Part shown: positions 20,851 to 31,254 of the stretch, one piece after another
How positions within the stretch are numbered: position 1 is the stretch's first letter
Layout of the letters: every line of letters starts with the position of its first letter
Program-made: the position numbers and the translations under genes
From: Oopsacas minuta
Lineage: Eukaryota > Porifera > Hexactinellida > Lyssacinosida > Leucopsacidae
Direction of reading: 5' to 3'
Assembly: GCA_024704765.1 (NCBI GenBank)
Contig: JAKMXF010000011.1
Coordinates: 603,557-667,556, forward strand
DNA: 64,000 nucleotides
Notes under the pieces: model-generated
Told to the model about the DNA's origin: nothing
Seen by the model: the letters and a program-made list of their open reading frames with translations, nothing else
Database searches by the model: none

Positions 20851-21025
20851 ATAATACACTTATTTATCTCTTTCATATAATACAGCATATATTAAAATTT
20901 GTGACCGTATTATTATTTATTAACCGGAATATACTTATCGATTAATATCCCGACTAAATGTCCGGCGACAAAGTGTCCGCCATTCCAAAATTATATATAT
21001 TATGGTATATTATGTATATTATAAA
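20851..21025. other. Spacer between duplicated P450 units, with minisatellite fragment
   Basis: 175 bp not shared by the two units. At 20994-21021 it carries TATATTATGGTATATTATG, the reverse complement of the minisatellite unit at 15751-16058, right at the junction with unit 2. Confidence 0.75.
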
Positions 21026-23360
21026 AAATATTATTGTACGGTATAACTCGGGGAAGACGTATCACTTCGGGAAATACAAATTTGACGAACTACCTAGTAT
21101 ACGACTTATCCGAATAGAGATTATATATTGTTGAATGGGAACTGATTTTGGTTTGAAAGAATTAGTACATATTAACCGAATGTAGGTTTTATCCGAGTTC
21201 TACAGTACTAGGGTAGAAATTACAAAAAAGATTCCAACCTTACCATCACATAAATTGTAATCTCTGTAAACAAGCTTAGATCACTGACTTGGAATGGAAA
21301 AAGTAAAATGTTACATTTCGCGAGATTAATATTTGAGTTGAACGCAACGTGTAAAATCCGAACATCTAAACCAGTTATAACGTCTGAGTATTCCTACCCC
21401 TAGAATTAAATATAAGTATCTAGGAAGAATCTACGAAGAATCTACAAATACTACATGGGAAATACTAAATGCCTGTTCAGGAGGCTAAAGTTTGGTTAGA
21501 ACTATGAATAGGGTTAGATCCATAACCTGGGGTTAGAATAGGATAATCTTTGGTATATTCAACTTTGTATGGGCTTAGCAATCAAGCTCAGACCTCCTTT
21601 CTGAGTCAAAACAGTTGTAGTTTCCCTAATCATTTCATAACCAGGCTCTAGGCTAAATTCATAACTTCTCAACAACTTGATAGATAATACTTTCATCTCA
21701 GCTAAGGCAAAATGTTGTCCAATACAGTTTCGAGCTCCGGCAGAAAATGGAATAAATGAGTATGGATGTTTACCTTCCATATTCTCTTTCGAAAATCTAT
21801 TTGGGTCGAATTTAGAAGGCTCTTGCCATACTGTTGGGTTCATATGGACACTCTGTATTCCAATGTCAATAGGAGTTCCCTTTTTCAGAGTGTATCCATC
21901 CATTTGCACAGGTTTATCAACAATTCGTTGGACCAACGTAGCAGGACTATACAGTCTAAGAGATTCCTTTAAACACATATTTAGACATTCAAACTTGTTT
22001 ATATCTTCAAATGCGATGGTTTCACTGTCTCCTAACACTTCCATGATCTCTTCTCTACATTTTTCTTGCCATTCGGGATGACGACATAGACAATACATTA
22101 GAAAGGAAATACCACAAGTTGTTGTTTCAAAACCTGCAACAAAAAAATTACTCAATTCATCTATCATTTCCTCATCACTTAAACCGCTCCCATCTTCATC
22201 ACGAGACTTCATGATTAAATCCAGGAGATCATTGTACTCGCGAGGTTCTTCAGTTGTTAGCGCTCTTCGTTCATGAATAAATTTTGCCATTAAATTCCGC
22301 ATATCTTTACAATTCTTTAAAAAATCTTTACCAGCTTTTGACATGTAATAAATTGTGTCACTCATAATATATAAAAAATTATTGAAGCGAATTAACGATT
22401 GGGCTGTGAGTAAATCCAACATTTCTAAGTAGCTTCTCTGATCTGGGTTGTTCTCTAAGTTATTCTGTAAATCGCAATCTTTGGAACAAATTGAATTCAT
22501 CGTAGCTTCGAAAGTAGCCAAGCGTGCGAGCTTACTAAAATCAAACGAATTACCATTAATCTTGGTAGAAATTACTTCTACGAAATGATCGCCTGTTTTG
22601 TTGAAAACTTCACAAAAACTCTCTAAACATTTGAAGTGGAAGAGAGGTGTCAGTAGTCGCCTGTTACGTTTCCAAATTTCACCAGAGCTGAATGCTAATC
22701 CGTTACCAAAAGCTGGAGTGAACATGTCCAAGAAAATCCTGTCTTTGTCAGGAATCTCAGCGTACGCCAGAGCGATTAGTTCAGGACATGCGACAACAAT
22801 TCTAACCATATGCCCGTATACAACTCTATGCATTCTGGGATATTGTTTCACGTATGACTCTAATTTCTCCAAATCTTCCTCTCCAAAATCCGTCAGCCCA
22901 TGACCGAAAATAGACACTGTTTTTGGACCTGGGAAAAAATATCTAAGCTTGATGGAACTGTACAAAAATGCCACAAACTTGGATAAATAGAATATTCCAA
23001 ATAAAGCGAGAGCAGTATATATCAAAACTGATATGCTAACACTAATCATGTCTAATTGAAAATTATGAAAACTAGATAATAACTACGTTATCTGAGCGTA
23101 TGAGTCCAGATATCACAAAATGTTACTTCAGAGCCCCAACTCAGAATAGTGAAAGCCATCCTCTCTATATTGCGTAGAGTGTGCGATATAGCTATAGACT
23201 AGCTTGTTAATGAATATTACCAATATTCATAACTTCAAAATCGCATTCACTAAGTAGATATCGACTCCAAAGACACAATCAAACAACCAGGAGGTAGACA
23301 TCTGGACATGAATATGAAATTGTATAAACAGTCGCGAGTCATGGATATAATATCAATAAT
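21026..23360. repeat. Tandem segmental duplication, unit 2
   Basis: Second copy of the 2.33-kb unit, same orientation as 18517-20850. Its left edge meets the minisatellite fragment; its right edge is where AATATCAATAAT is followed by unrelated sequence. Confidence 0.95.
21559..23049 (-). CDS. Cytochrome P450, CYP4-clan, copy 2
   Basis: The 496-residue intact P450 duplicates 19049-20539, with anchor, ESLR, DPNRF and FSAGARNCIG all present. Differences from copy 1 include LAFSSGEIW for LLMSSGAIW just before the C-helix (substrate recognition site 1) and FVAGFETTT for FAAGFETTT in the I-helix. Others are scattered: T for P in the hinge, E for K, V for I, L for S, C for Y, D for N, T for K and S for I at the terminus. 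Both copies keep open frames. The spread suggests divergence of substrate preference after duplication, but relative rates need calculation. Same strand and spacing as copy 1; the flanks, including promoter DNA, were duplicated too. Confidence 0.9.
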   Translation of the reverse strand: MISVSISVLIYTALALFGIFYLSKFVAFLYSSIKLRYFFPGPKTVSIFGHGLTDFGEEDLEKLESYVKQYPRMHRVVYGHMVRIVVACPELIALAYAEIPDKDRIFLDMFTPAFGNGLAFSSGEIWKRNRRLLTPLFHFKCLESFCEVFNKTGDHFVEVISTKINGNSFDFSKLARLATFEATMNSICSKDCDLQNNLENNPDQRSYLEMLDLLTAQSLIRFNNFLYIMSDTIYYMSKAGKDFLKNCKDMRNLMAKFIHERRALTTEEPREYNDLLDLIMKSRDEDGSGLSDEEMIDELSNFFVAGFETTTCGISFLMYCLCRHPEWQEKCREEIMEVLGDSETIAFEDINKFECLNMCLKESLRLYSPATLVQRIVDKPVQMDGYTLKKGTPIDIGIQSVHMNPTVWQEPSKFDPNRFSKENMEGKHPYSFIPFSAGARNCIGQHFALAEMKVLSIKLLRSYEFSLEPGYEMIRETTTVLTQKGGLSLIAKPIQS

Positions 23361-23559
23361 AGTCCCAGCCGAAATAATAGAATAGTAGCAAGGGTATGTA
23401 CTTGTAAATATTAGTTAAAGGTTCTCTATAAACACACAGATAAAGCTACTACGTTTTAGTACTTAAAGTTAGGAATCACATAACGTGGTACATAAAATAC
23501 AATAATTATTTTAACGAAAACAGGTTTAAAAAAGTTGCGTTTGATGTGTATTCGAGAAA

Positions 23560-25452
23560 TTAACTATGTTTGCATGTGTTGTGGATATTTACAAAAAGTT
23601 GGAGCTGTGTGGGGAGATTCGTCACGTAGCCAGGGCAATGACGTTGAATAGCCCTAGCAGACAGACAAGTTAAAGCCAACGGGTAGTAACATTGAGTCAG
23701 TAGCATCGACATAGTTGTAGTAGAAGCTAGGTGTATTGCAGTATGTCCGGTATTGTCAGACATATCAACATGTGCACCACATGCAATAAGACTACAAACT
23801 AGGTTTGATGCGAATTCTGATTTAACTGCTATATGTAGCGGGGTTTTACCATCCTCATTGAGTGTGTTTAACATAGTAGGGTCAGTCAGTCTTGATAAGT
23901 AAGGGACTAATGGTAATAGGTTCGGGCGACATTTTCCGTAATCTTTATAAGCGTCATCAGGTTTATTAGAATGCAATACTAGAATGTGGGATAGAGTATT
24001 GCCAGTTTGTGTTGAACTGAATTCATCGCAAAACGACTTGACTAGTAAATCTCGCTCTTTCAATAAAGATAAGTTATGTTCATTAGGTGTATCAGGCAGA
24101 TAACCTAGCCATATAGCTATCAGTTCTAAATTTCTTTTCAAGGCTGTCTCGAAAAATTCATTTTCTTCCTTGACATCACCACTCTGTATAATTCTACGTA
24201 GATGAGGGAAAGTTAGTTCAAATAGAGAAGCGATATTTACCCGATATTCATTCTTGATAAAGTTGAGTATAGACCGATTTAAGTGACGTAGATTATCATT
24301 AAAATCCTCCAATGCATATCCTATATCAGCGATAGGGGAATTAGAAGCCATCCATAGTGCCCGGATGAATATCAACTCTGCTGATTCGAAGTGCTTATGA
24401 GAGAGTAGATAGCGAGCTGTGGCGAATGTATAGTAAGAAGTTAGATGGTAGAATGGGCCTAGGATTCTCTCACGCATCACCATGGATTGGTATATTACCC
24501 AATCAGATGTGGTGACCATTGATCCGACAGAGCTTACTTCTTTAATATAGCCGTATGCAGGGTTTGGCGGTAAGTATTCAGTTTCAACATTTTCTTCCCT
24601 TTTTAGAGTGATAGCTTCTATCCAGTACGTCAATGCTGATTCCACGGTTCTGTTCAAGTTGAAAGAGGAAGCTCCATAGAGTAGGATAGCATCAACAGCA
24701 CATGTAGGCGTACACTGAGGCAGTGACGTAAGAAAACGTACGACATCTAGCTGTCCATATGCGGCAGCTTGAAATAAAGGACAGGGTGTAATGAATGTAA
24801 ATTGTAGCTCAGGTGTAGGTGATAGGAAATCTAGTTTAGCGCCCAAATTTATAAGTAACTTGACTATATCCAAATGACCTTTCACACAAACAGCATGTAG
24901 AGGAGTCAGCCCCTTGGTAGAGCCTAGGTTTATATCAGCACCCCGTTGAGCCAGGAGTTCCACTGAATCACGGTGGTTTCTGAGAGCTGCGATCATAAGA
25001 GGGCTTTGTCCGGCTATGTTAGGGGCGTCCAAATCGGCTCCATTCGCGATCAAATAGTTTATCACTTCCAGTCGGTTGTGAAAAGAAGCCGCGCGTAAAG
25101 GTGAAGATTTCGTAGTAGTCCCATGATTGACGTCAGCACCCCCCTCGATCAGAATTTTTACAACTTCAGTATGGCCTCCAAGTGACGCGGCCCACAAGGG
25201 AGTGGCACCGCTTATTTTCTTCTCTGTAAAGTCAGATACAATATCGCATGATGATTCCAAGTCTATTTGAGGTAGACCGATCAAGTATTGGATACAGTCC
25301 GTACTGCCTTTCTGCGAGGCTATTACTAACAGGTGAGACACCTGGGCTAAAGTAGGCTGCTCAAGTGGAGGCTTGGTAAATGCTGTTCTAATTGAATCAA
25401 TGTCATTTATGTGAGCTGCTGTTGTGAGTGAATCAAAAATTTCTTCAGTCAT
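23560..25452 (-). CDS. fem1: FEM1 family ankyrin protein (CUL2 E3 substrate receptor)
   Basis: The 630-residue single-exon protein is close to the usual 617-670 of FEM1A/B/C. The N-terminal ankyrin array (about 40-250) includes GATPLWAASLGGHTEVVK, GADLDAPNIAGQSPLMIA and KGLTPLHAVCVKGHLDIVK. The middle helical domain includes ERILGPFYHLTSYYTFA, and two more ankyrin repeats lie near 540-600 (DGKTPLHIAV, TGHTAIHLA). The C-terminal LTCLSARAIQRH block is the family signature. FEM1 proteins recruit substrates with C-terminal degrons to CUL2-elongin ubiquitin ligases through the C-terminal VHL-box region. Vertebrate FEM1 genes have very few coding exons, so a single exon is not surprising. The paralogue (A, B or C) is not decidable from sequence alone. 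Confidence 0.9.
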   Translation of the reverse strand: MTEEIFDSLTTAAHINDIDSIRTAFTKPPLEQPTLAQVSHLLVIASQKGSTDCIQYLIGLPQIDLESSCDIVSDFTEKKISGATPLWAASLGGHTEVVKILIEGGADVNHGTTTKSSPLRAASFHNRLEVINYLIANGADLDAPNIAGQSPLMIAALRNHRDSVELLAQRGADINLGSTKGLTPLHAVCVKGHLDIVKLLINLGAKLDFLSPTPELQFTFITPCPLFQAAAYGQLDVVRFLTSLPQCTPTCAVDAILLYGASSFNLNRTVESALTYWIEAITLKREENVETEYLPPNPAYGYIKEVSSVGSMVTTSDWVIYQSMVMRERILGPFYHLTSYYTFATARYLLSHKHFESAELIFIRALWMASNSPIADIGYALEDFNDNLRHLNRSILNFIKNEYRVNIASLFELTFPHLRRIIQSGDVKEENEFFETALKRNLELIAIWLGYLPDTPNEHNLSLLKERDLLVKSFCDEFSSTQTGNTLSHILVLHSNKPDDAYKDYGKCRPNLLPLVPYLSRLTDPTMLNTLNEDGKTPLHIAVKSEFASNLVCSLIACGAHVDMSDNTGHTAIHLASTTTMSMLLTQCYYPLALTCLSARAIQRHCPGYVTNLPTQLQLFVNIHNTCKHS

Positions 25453-26587
25453 TGCTGATCGGGGAAGCTAATTTGTGGTGATGATATAAATATTTTGGGT
25501 ACATTGTGGATATTTCCAAGAGATTTGCAATAATAATATAGTTTATGGTATAATATTAGTACAATTCTAGGATGGAATTCGTAAATTCTTTCATTCAGTT
25601 TTACCAATAACAGTAAACTCAAGAAACGATGAAAGGGAAGGAATATATAGCGCTCGATAGTTTGATATTTAGTAAATATAATATTATTCACAATACGTTG
25701 TTTCGTAACCATGTAGTGTGTGACATAAGTATACATATTTGATGTAGCTACAAGAAATATGAAAATTAATATTTCACAATATCAAGCAAGGTGTATTTAT
25801 TACAAACTTGCGGAAATCTATAGCAAGTATCCCTAATATAAAATACCCATAGCATTATGAACAACTTTGCAATGTTAAATAATGTAGAATTTGGTTTACA
25901 GTTGATCCTTCTTGAATTAGGTTCAAAGAAGATATGATGAATGGTACAACTCTGATCGATAGAGATAAATGCAGCCTTTCGTTACGCAAGCATTACTATT
26001 CTGATCTTCTAACATACCAAATAAATAGTTGTCAAAATTAATTAATGAACTAAAAATGATTTCTCTAATTACAACTCTTCTTAGTGTAAATGGTATGATT
26101 TGTTGGAGATTAACAAAGAACAATCTTCACTACGTAGATCATTAGTCATGTTTGGGAACGCATCTATAAAATGCATGAAAATTCTTTTGAAAAAGCTATA
26201 GAACTTTCACGAAAGGCTTAAATGACCTAAAATTGTCCTAAAAATGACTTGAATTTTACATGAAAATTACCTGAAAATGATATATCCGCATGCGGATTGG
26301 TATTTATAATAGCTCAACTCTCAACTGTTTGGGGAACAAGATTCTCCAGAGAATAATGTTTGGGAACCATATTCCCTACTTAATAATGTTCGGGGAACAC
26401 TAATCACTGTGGTACCGGCCGGACCAAATATTTCGTAACAGGTAGGAGGTATCGGTAAACGGAACTATCGTCGCCGGAATTTTTGAACATAACATGAATA
26501 ATGAACTAATGAGAAAACAGAAATATAAAGATGATAATATTAAACGTAGCTAGAATGTAAAATGATATGCAATACCCTTTAAGAATG
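25453..26587. other. Intergenic, no gene seen
   Basis: AT-rich upstream flank of FEM1 and the region before the transposase remnant. No convincing coding or RNA feature. The motif GGGAACAAGATTC / GGGAACCATATTC / GGGAACACTAATC recurs at 26330-26405. Confidence 0.4.
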
Positions 26588-26990
26588 TTATTGTATCTCG
26601 ATTCTATAGTCTACCACAAAATTGTACAATTTCTCATCCCGTTCCTTAGTAGATTTTGATTGCATATGTATATCCCCTAACTCCTGTTGAAAATACTTTA
26701 CAAACTTGAGAAAACTGGGGTGAGAGATAGATATCCCAGTTTGAAATGCATTTTGCCATCCCTCTACACAGTTATTGGTTTCTAGAGCTATGATCTAGTA
26801 CACGAGAGTACATATCCTAAACTTCATTGAAATAGCGGTGTCCTCCTGGTTTGATCTGGTAACCTTCTTCCCAGGTATGTACCTCCAAAATCTCCTGCAA
26901 CTCCATCGCATCTAGGGGGAACTCATCCATTAATATAACAATGCAATCGCATACTTCGTTTTTCCGGACAAATGCAAGACTTGGGAGCAT
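26588..26990 (-). pseudogene. MULE-type transposase remnant
   Basis: The minus strand reads LAFVRKNEVCDCIVILMDE, then TWEEGYQIKPGGHRYFN and, after a stop and frame change, TNNCVEGWQNAFQ followed by HPSFLKFVKYFQQEL. These match the C-terminal half of MULE/FLYWCH-associated transposases, whose ends typically read LAFVP...NN-VEGWH-x-x-F. Only the 3' quarter survives and it is broken, so it is a dead fragment. It is probably distinct from the fragment at 6558-6812. Confidence 0.65.
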
Positions 26991-27220
26991 GCTGGATTTT
27001 GAAAGGGCAGGTGAACTGTAGAATATTTAATTAAGAGCATTTTCACAAACGTTGTACCCACAGAAAATTCTTCACTTTCATAGAGTCACATGAACTTACA
27101 TCAGTCTTGTCTTGAGGTTAAGGAAATCTACGAATCATCCTAGATATCATTAAGACGAAAGTAATTACAAATTGGTGTCATAATAAGTATGTTCATATAG
27201 ATTTTAAAATTACGATACTT

Positions 27221-27228
27221 TATATAAG
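27221..27228 (+). promoter_or_regulatory. TATA-like box of the DRAM-like gene
   Basis: TATATAAG lies 67 bases before the ATG at 27295, a plausible core promoter spacing. Confidence 0.4.
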
Positions 27229-27294
27229 AGAATATTCATTCGCAATCGTAACAATTCCATTTTAATTTCCATTACCGAAATATTACTAAAAAGA

Positions 27295-28047
27295 ATGACA
27301 ATACGCTTCCCTATTGAGATATTCCCTCTAGCCATGGTATTCTTCCCAATAATCGGCCTCATTACAACCTATGGAATATCAGTAGGTTTAAACCATACTA
27401 TCCCTGTAGTACCATTCATCAGCAATACAGGAAATTTCCCACCAGAAAGTGGAATTTTCACGATTGTTCTATCTTGTACAGCATTTCTAATCCTACTGGT
27501 AATCTCAATACAATTCAAACATATTTGGGATAACACTGAGAAGAAAGGTGCCTGCAGCATCATAATACACATAATTAATGTTCTATCATATTGTGCTGGA
27601 TTAATATCTGTTCTCGGTAGTTTAATGGTTGGTAGTTACACTTCTGCAGACAGTCGACTAGGACACGAGTTGGGAGCAGATCTAACGCTAGTTTTTGGGA
27701 TTGTATACTTTATGTTACAAACTCCAATTGCTCCATTCGTAGAACCAAAACTTAAAATAATCAGATGGATTATACTGGTAATTCGTATTGCATTGATTGT
27801 TTTCAGTTTGGCAATGTTATTAGTATATTTAATACCAACAGGTAATTTAACAGTATCAACGGTCGCACAGTGGTTCTTGGTATCCACATTGTTTGTAATG
27901 TTTGGTACTTTCTTACCAGAATTCCATGCACTTGATGTTCAGTTTAAAGTAGGTATCAAAAAGAAGGCTGGAGAAGAAACTATCAGACAGAATGGAACCT
28001 CTTTCCGTGTAGGATCTGATGCGAAAGTAGAGACAGCTAATTTTTAG
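27295..28047 (+). CDS. FRAG1/DRAM/SFK1-family six-TM protein A
   Basis: The single-exon 250-residue membrane protein has about six hydrophobic spans. The extracytoplasmic loop after span 1 contains PFISNTGNFPPESGIF, the FRAG1/DRAM/SFK1 signature (P-Y/F-I-S-D/N-T-G...PE). The family includes DRAM1/2 (lysosomal, autophagy-linked) and TMEM150 (plasma-membrane PI4K regulators). Which branch this belongs to cannot be settled. The tail after the last span is short and basic. It is a paralogue of 30247-31011 (-). Its first 85 codons are duplicated exactly, in inverse orientation, at 28542-28805. Confidence 0.8.
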   Translation: MTIRFPIEIFPLAMVFFPIIGLITTYGISVGLNHTIPVVPFISNTGNFPPESGIFTIVLSCTAFLILLVISIQFKHIWDNTEKKGACSIIIHIINVLSYCAGLISVLGSLMVGSYTSADSRLGHELGADLTLVFGIVYFMLQTPIAPFVEPKLKIIRWIILVIRIALIVFSLAMLLVYLIPTGNLTVSTVAQWFLVSTLFVMFGTFLPEFHALDVQFKVGIKKKAGEETIRQNGTSFRVGSDAKVETANF

Positions 28048-28438
28048 ATTACTTATTTATGTGATTACATTGTGTTAAATGTTTTTTATAGAAACATCTG
28101 TAGCTGTATCAGTAATAATTATATAGATTTGTAGAACGTCTATTTAACCAGTGTTAACCTAGGGCAATTCAGGACAGTTAAAACCATTCCCTAATTTGTC
28201 GAAAATGGTTTTATCTTGTACAAAATTTGTATAGATATTCTACAAATTAATCTACAAATAGAATGCACTTTAGAGCATTCTCTGCACGTATATTTCTCTA
28301 CGTTTTGAGAATGCAATTATTTGTTTATATTCATAAAAACAACAATAAATTATATAAGATTAATTCAAAAGTGTGATATCAGATTCAGCATATTCTATAT
28401 AACTCAAATATAGGTTTGTCTAACGGGTGATGATCGTT

Positions 28439-28541
28439 CCGAACGATGAACACCTTTGTTAGTATGGAAATATACCATTCAACATCATTGAAAGGTCACT
28501 TTCCATTAGTACGTGTACTAACAAAGGTGTTCATCGTTCGG
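28439..28541. repeat. 26-bp inverted repeat abutting the inverted gene fragment
   Basis: Arms 28439-28464 and 28516-28541 are perfect reverse complements (CCGAACGATGAACACCTTTG...), with a 51-base loop. The right arm stops exactly where the inverted DRAM-like fragment begins. It could be a foldback element or a scar of the inversion event. Confidence 0.85.
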
Positions 28542-28805
28542 ACCTTTCTTCTCAGTGTTATCCCAAATATGTTTGAATTGTATTGAGATTACCAGTAGGA
28601 TTAGAAATGCTGTACAAGATAGAACAATCGTGAAAATTCCACTTTCTGGTGGGAAATTTCCTGTATTGCTGATGAATGGTACTACAGGGATAGTATGGTT
28701 TAAACCTACTGATATTCCATAGGTTGTAATGAGGCCGATTATTGGGAAGAATACCATGGCTAGAGGGAATATCTCAATAGGGAAGCGTATTGTCATTCTT
28801 TTTAG
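28542..28805 (-). pseudogene. Perfect inverted copy of the 5' end of DRAM-like gene A
   Basis: 264 bp here is the reverse complement of 27286-27549 with no difference seen on reading both. The copy includes the start codon and the first 85 codons, then leaves homology after GAGAAGAAAGGT and soon terminates. It has two membrane spans only, so it is a truncated pseudogene. Homology stops nine bases upstream of the ATG, so the promoter was not copied. Confidence 0.9.
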
Positions 28806-30246
28806 CAACTGTAAGTTACAATTTAATTTCTATTAGGTAGAATACTGAAATGTTAAATTCTATTAGAGTATATATGTTACATTTGTTTTATATTCTTGAA
28901 CTCAAAGCACGTGTTTGCACAAGAACCTACCTCTTGTGAACTCTCTGGAAGATAGAATAATATCTATGTTTATATGTCTATATAGGGCATAACCATTTTG
29001 CTGAGAAAGATTAATATACTTGCCAACCTGAGTGAAGAAAAAAGCGCGACAGTTGGCAAGTATGGATTATTTTAAATTTGGTTATCCTCAATTAAGAGAA
29101 ATTTGTGAATAACTCCCAACAATTATATTATTTAGGAAAACTGTTATTAACAATTTTAGTGTAGTTTTATTTGGCATAACATAATTTATGTAACTTATGG
29201 GAGAGTAAAGTTTAGTGAATTGTGTTAGAGTAAGCTAATATTTCTATTATAGGGCCAGCGCCACCAGTCCGGTTGGACCGGACCACTTCAAAATCAGTGG
29301 CTCCTGACTGTACTAGTTTATTTCCAATGTGTACTGACGAACTAGCACAAAAATCCTTAGATCATGTGAACACATACATGTTTATCATCCCCGCGGGGGC
29401 AAATATTGCATGTATTATTGTAGTTATAAAAGCAGATGGACACATACACATTGACTACGGCTATTTTATCCTTGCAATATATAACTCCGAAAAGTAAACT
29501 CAATGCTGTTTCCCAATTTCATAAAAATCATGGATAAGAAACAAGTAATTAACATTATATCGCCATACGGACATACTCTTCCGAACATAGCTTGACCGTA
29601 TAATTCAAAAATATTTGGATTCTGATTACCCATAATCCAGTGGCGCGGAACCACGGGGGCTACGGGGGCTTGTTTTTATAAAATATTTCCCCGTATAAAA
29701 GCTAATTTCTTATTTGTACATCAAATTCAGAAATGCTGTATATTGCAATTGAAAACTGTCCTAATTTAATTTCTACTTTATAGAGAAGTACTTTGTGTAA
29801 TTATAAACCAACCAAATGTATAATCTTAAGGTAATACTTGTTGTAAATGGCGGAAAATGCCACCCTATTTACTTAATTATTTTATTGAAAATATTATAGT
29901 TTCATATTGAATAGAATAAACTGTTCGTTGTGCTTGTTATTGATATAAAAACTTTTGAGAATCCAACGCCCTTCAAATCAATAATATTACCTGTCATTTT
30001 TACGATTTCAGCCCCCCTGAAAATAATTCATTCCGCCTCCACTGCCATAATCATTCCTATTTAATTATCTAGCTATCCTCAAATTTAATGTCTTACTTCT
30101 CAGCAAATATATGCTAAATTCTCTTTAATTTATAGACAATTATAAATACACTTAGTTAAAATATCATACTACTTTTCTTTGCCAATGCCAACAATCTAAT
30201 TTACTCAAGAATAGATACAAACACGATTACACTTTACAAAATTAAC
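28806..30246. other. Intergenic with foldback repeat and GC-rich element
   Basis: No gene is seen. A small foldback (29017-29064) is listed separately. Near 29637-30045 the motifs GTGGCGCGGAACCACGGGGG and later TCAGCCCCCCTGAAAATAAT are reminiscent of ends of a longer dispersed repeat. Confidence 0.35.
29017..29064. repeat. Small foldback repeat, copy 1
   Basis: ACTTGCCAACCTGAGTGAAG...AGTTGGCAAGT: inverted ends CTTGCCAA/TTGGCAAG around a short core. The same sequence occurs at 59197-59257. Confidence 0.6.
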
Positions 30247-31011
30247 TTAACAATTTGGTAGTAGTTTGATACTCAATGAATTCTCTTCTTTATCATCACT
30301 CCATACCCTCTCAAAATCATCACGGATATTTTCCTGGAATTCAAAGTGGAATATTAAGTTCATCTTACGAAATTCAACAACAAAGATGAAGAAAAATGAC
30401 TGTATTAATGCGTACAAAAACCATTCTGTAATTGCAGATATTTTTAATAATACGTAATAATCATATTCTTTGCAACCTAAAAATATGCCTGATGCTACCA
30501 CAATAAGAATCAGCAAAATAATTCTAATACCCAACACTAACCATCTGAGTTTTAATCTCGGTCTAACAAATGGTCCAATAGCTGTATGTAACACCATGTA
30601 AATGAAGCCAAAAAGCAGTCCAATGACTACACCGTCATTGTGTAACGCATTGTTTTCACTCATCCTATAGCTACCAACTAAAAGCGTACCAATCCCGGAT
30701 ATTAGCCCAGACGGTAGTGCGACACAATTCACAATTTGTATTATTATTTTCTTTATCCCAGTATGGTAGGTACCATCCCACACTTGTTTGAATCTTATGA
30801 GCATTATTGCTACTAGTAGAAAAGTTGTGCCGGACATCACAATGGTGAAAATGCCGTTTTCTGGTGACTTATCACCTGTATTGCTGATATACGGAGCGAA
30901 TGCATCTGTATGTTTGAGTCCAGCTGCGATGCCATATGTCGTAGCGAGACCTATGAACATGAAGACTGCGCCCAAGATTGGTAATATTTCAACTGGAAAT
31001 CGTTGAGCCAT
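30247..31011 (-). CDS. FRAG1/DRAM/SFK1-family six-TM protein B
   Basis: The single-exon 254-residue paralogue of 27295-28047 has signature PYISNTGDKSPENGIF and an N-terminal RFPVEILPILGAVF like RFPIEIFPLAMVFF in A, with about six membrane spans. Protein identity to A is clear but modest, so this duplication is old, unlike the exact inverted fragment at 28542. Function as for the family: multi-spanning protein of lysosome/endosome or plasma membrane, mechanism unresolved. The acidic C-terminal tail (RVWSDDKEENS) differs from the basic tail of A. Confidence 0.8.
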   Translation of the reverse strand: MAQRFPVEILPILGAVFMFIGLATTYGIAAGLKHTDAFAPYISNTGDKSPENGIFTIVMSGTTFLLVAIMLIRFKQVWDGTYHTGIKKIIIQIVNCVALPSGLISGIGTLLVGSYRMSENNALHNDGVVIGLLFGFIYMVLHTAIGPFVRPRLKLRWLVLGIRIILLILIVVASGIFLGCKEYDYYVLLKISAITEWFLYALIQSFFFIFVVEFRKMNLIFHFEFQENIRDDFERVWSDDKEENSLSIKLLPNC

Positions 31012-31254
31012 GCGTTGTTAATAGTGATTTGTGCAGATTTTCCTATTATACAATTTATATAGTATATTAAATTATCCTATATTGCAATGCTTACATGGGA
31101 TTCACCCATTGAGAAATACTAAATTATAATACAAATCTTATGTAATATTATTGGTTTGAAATTTCTTGTCCAATCAAATTTATGTTATCAAAAGTATGCA
31201 TCAAATGGTGAATATAAACAATAATTTTGTAATGTTGTACAATGACCTCATAAA

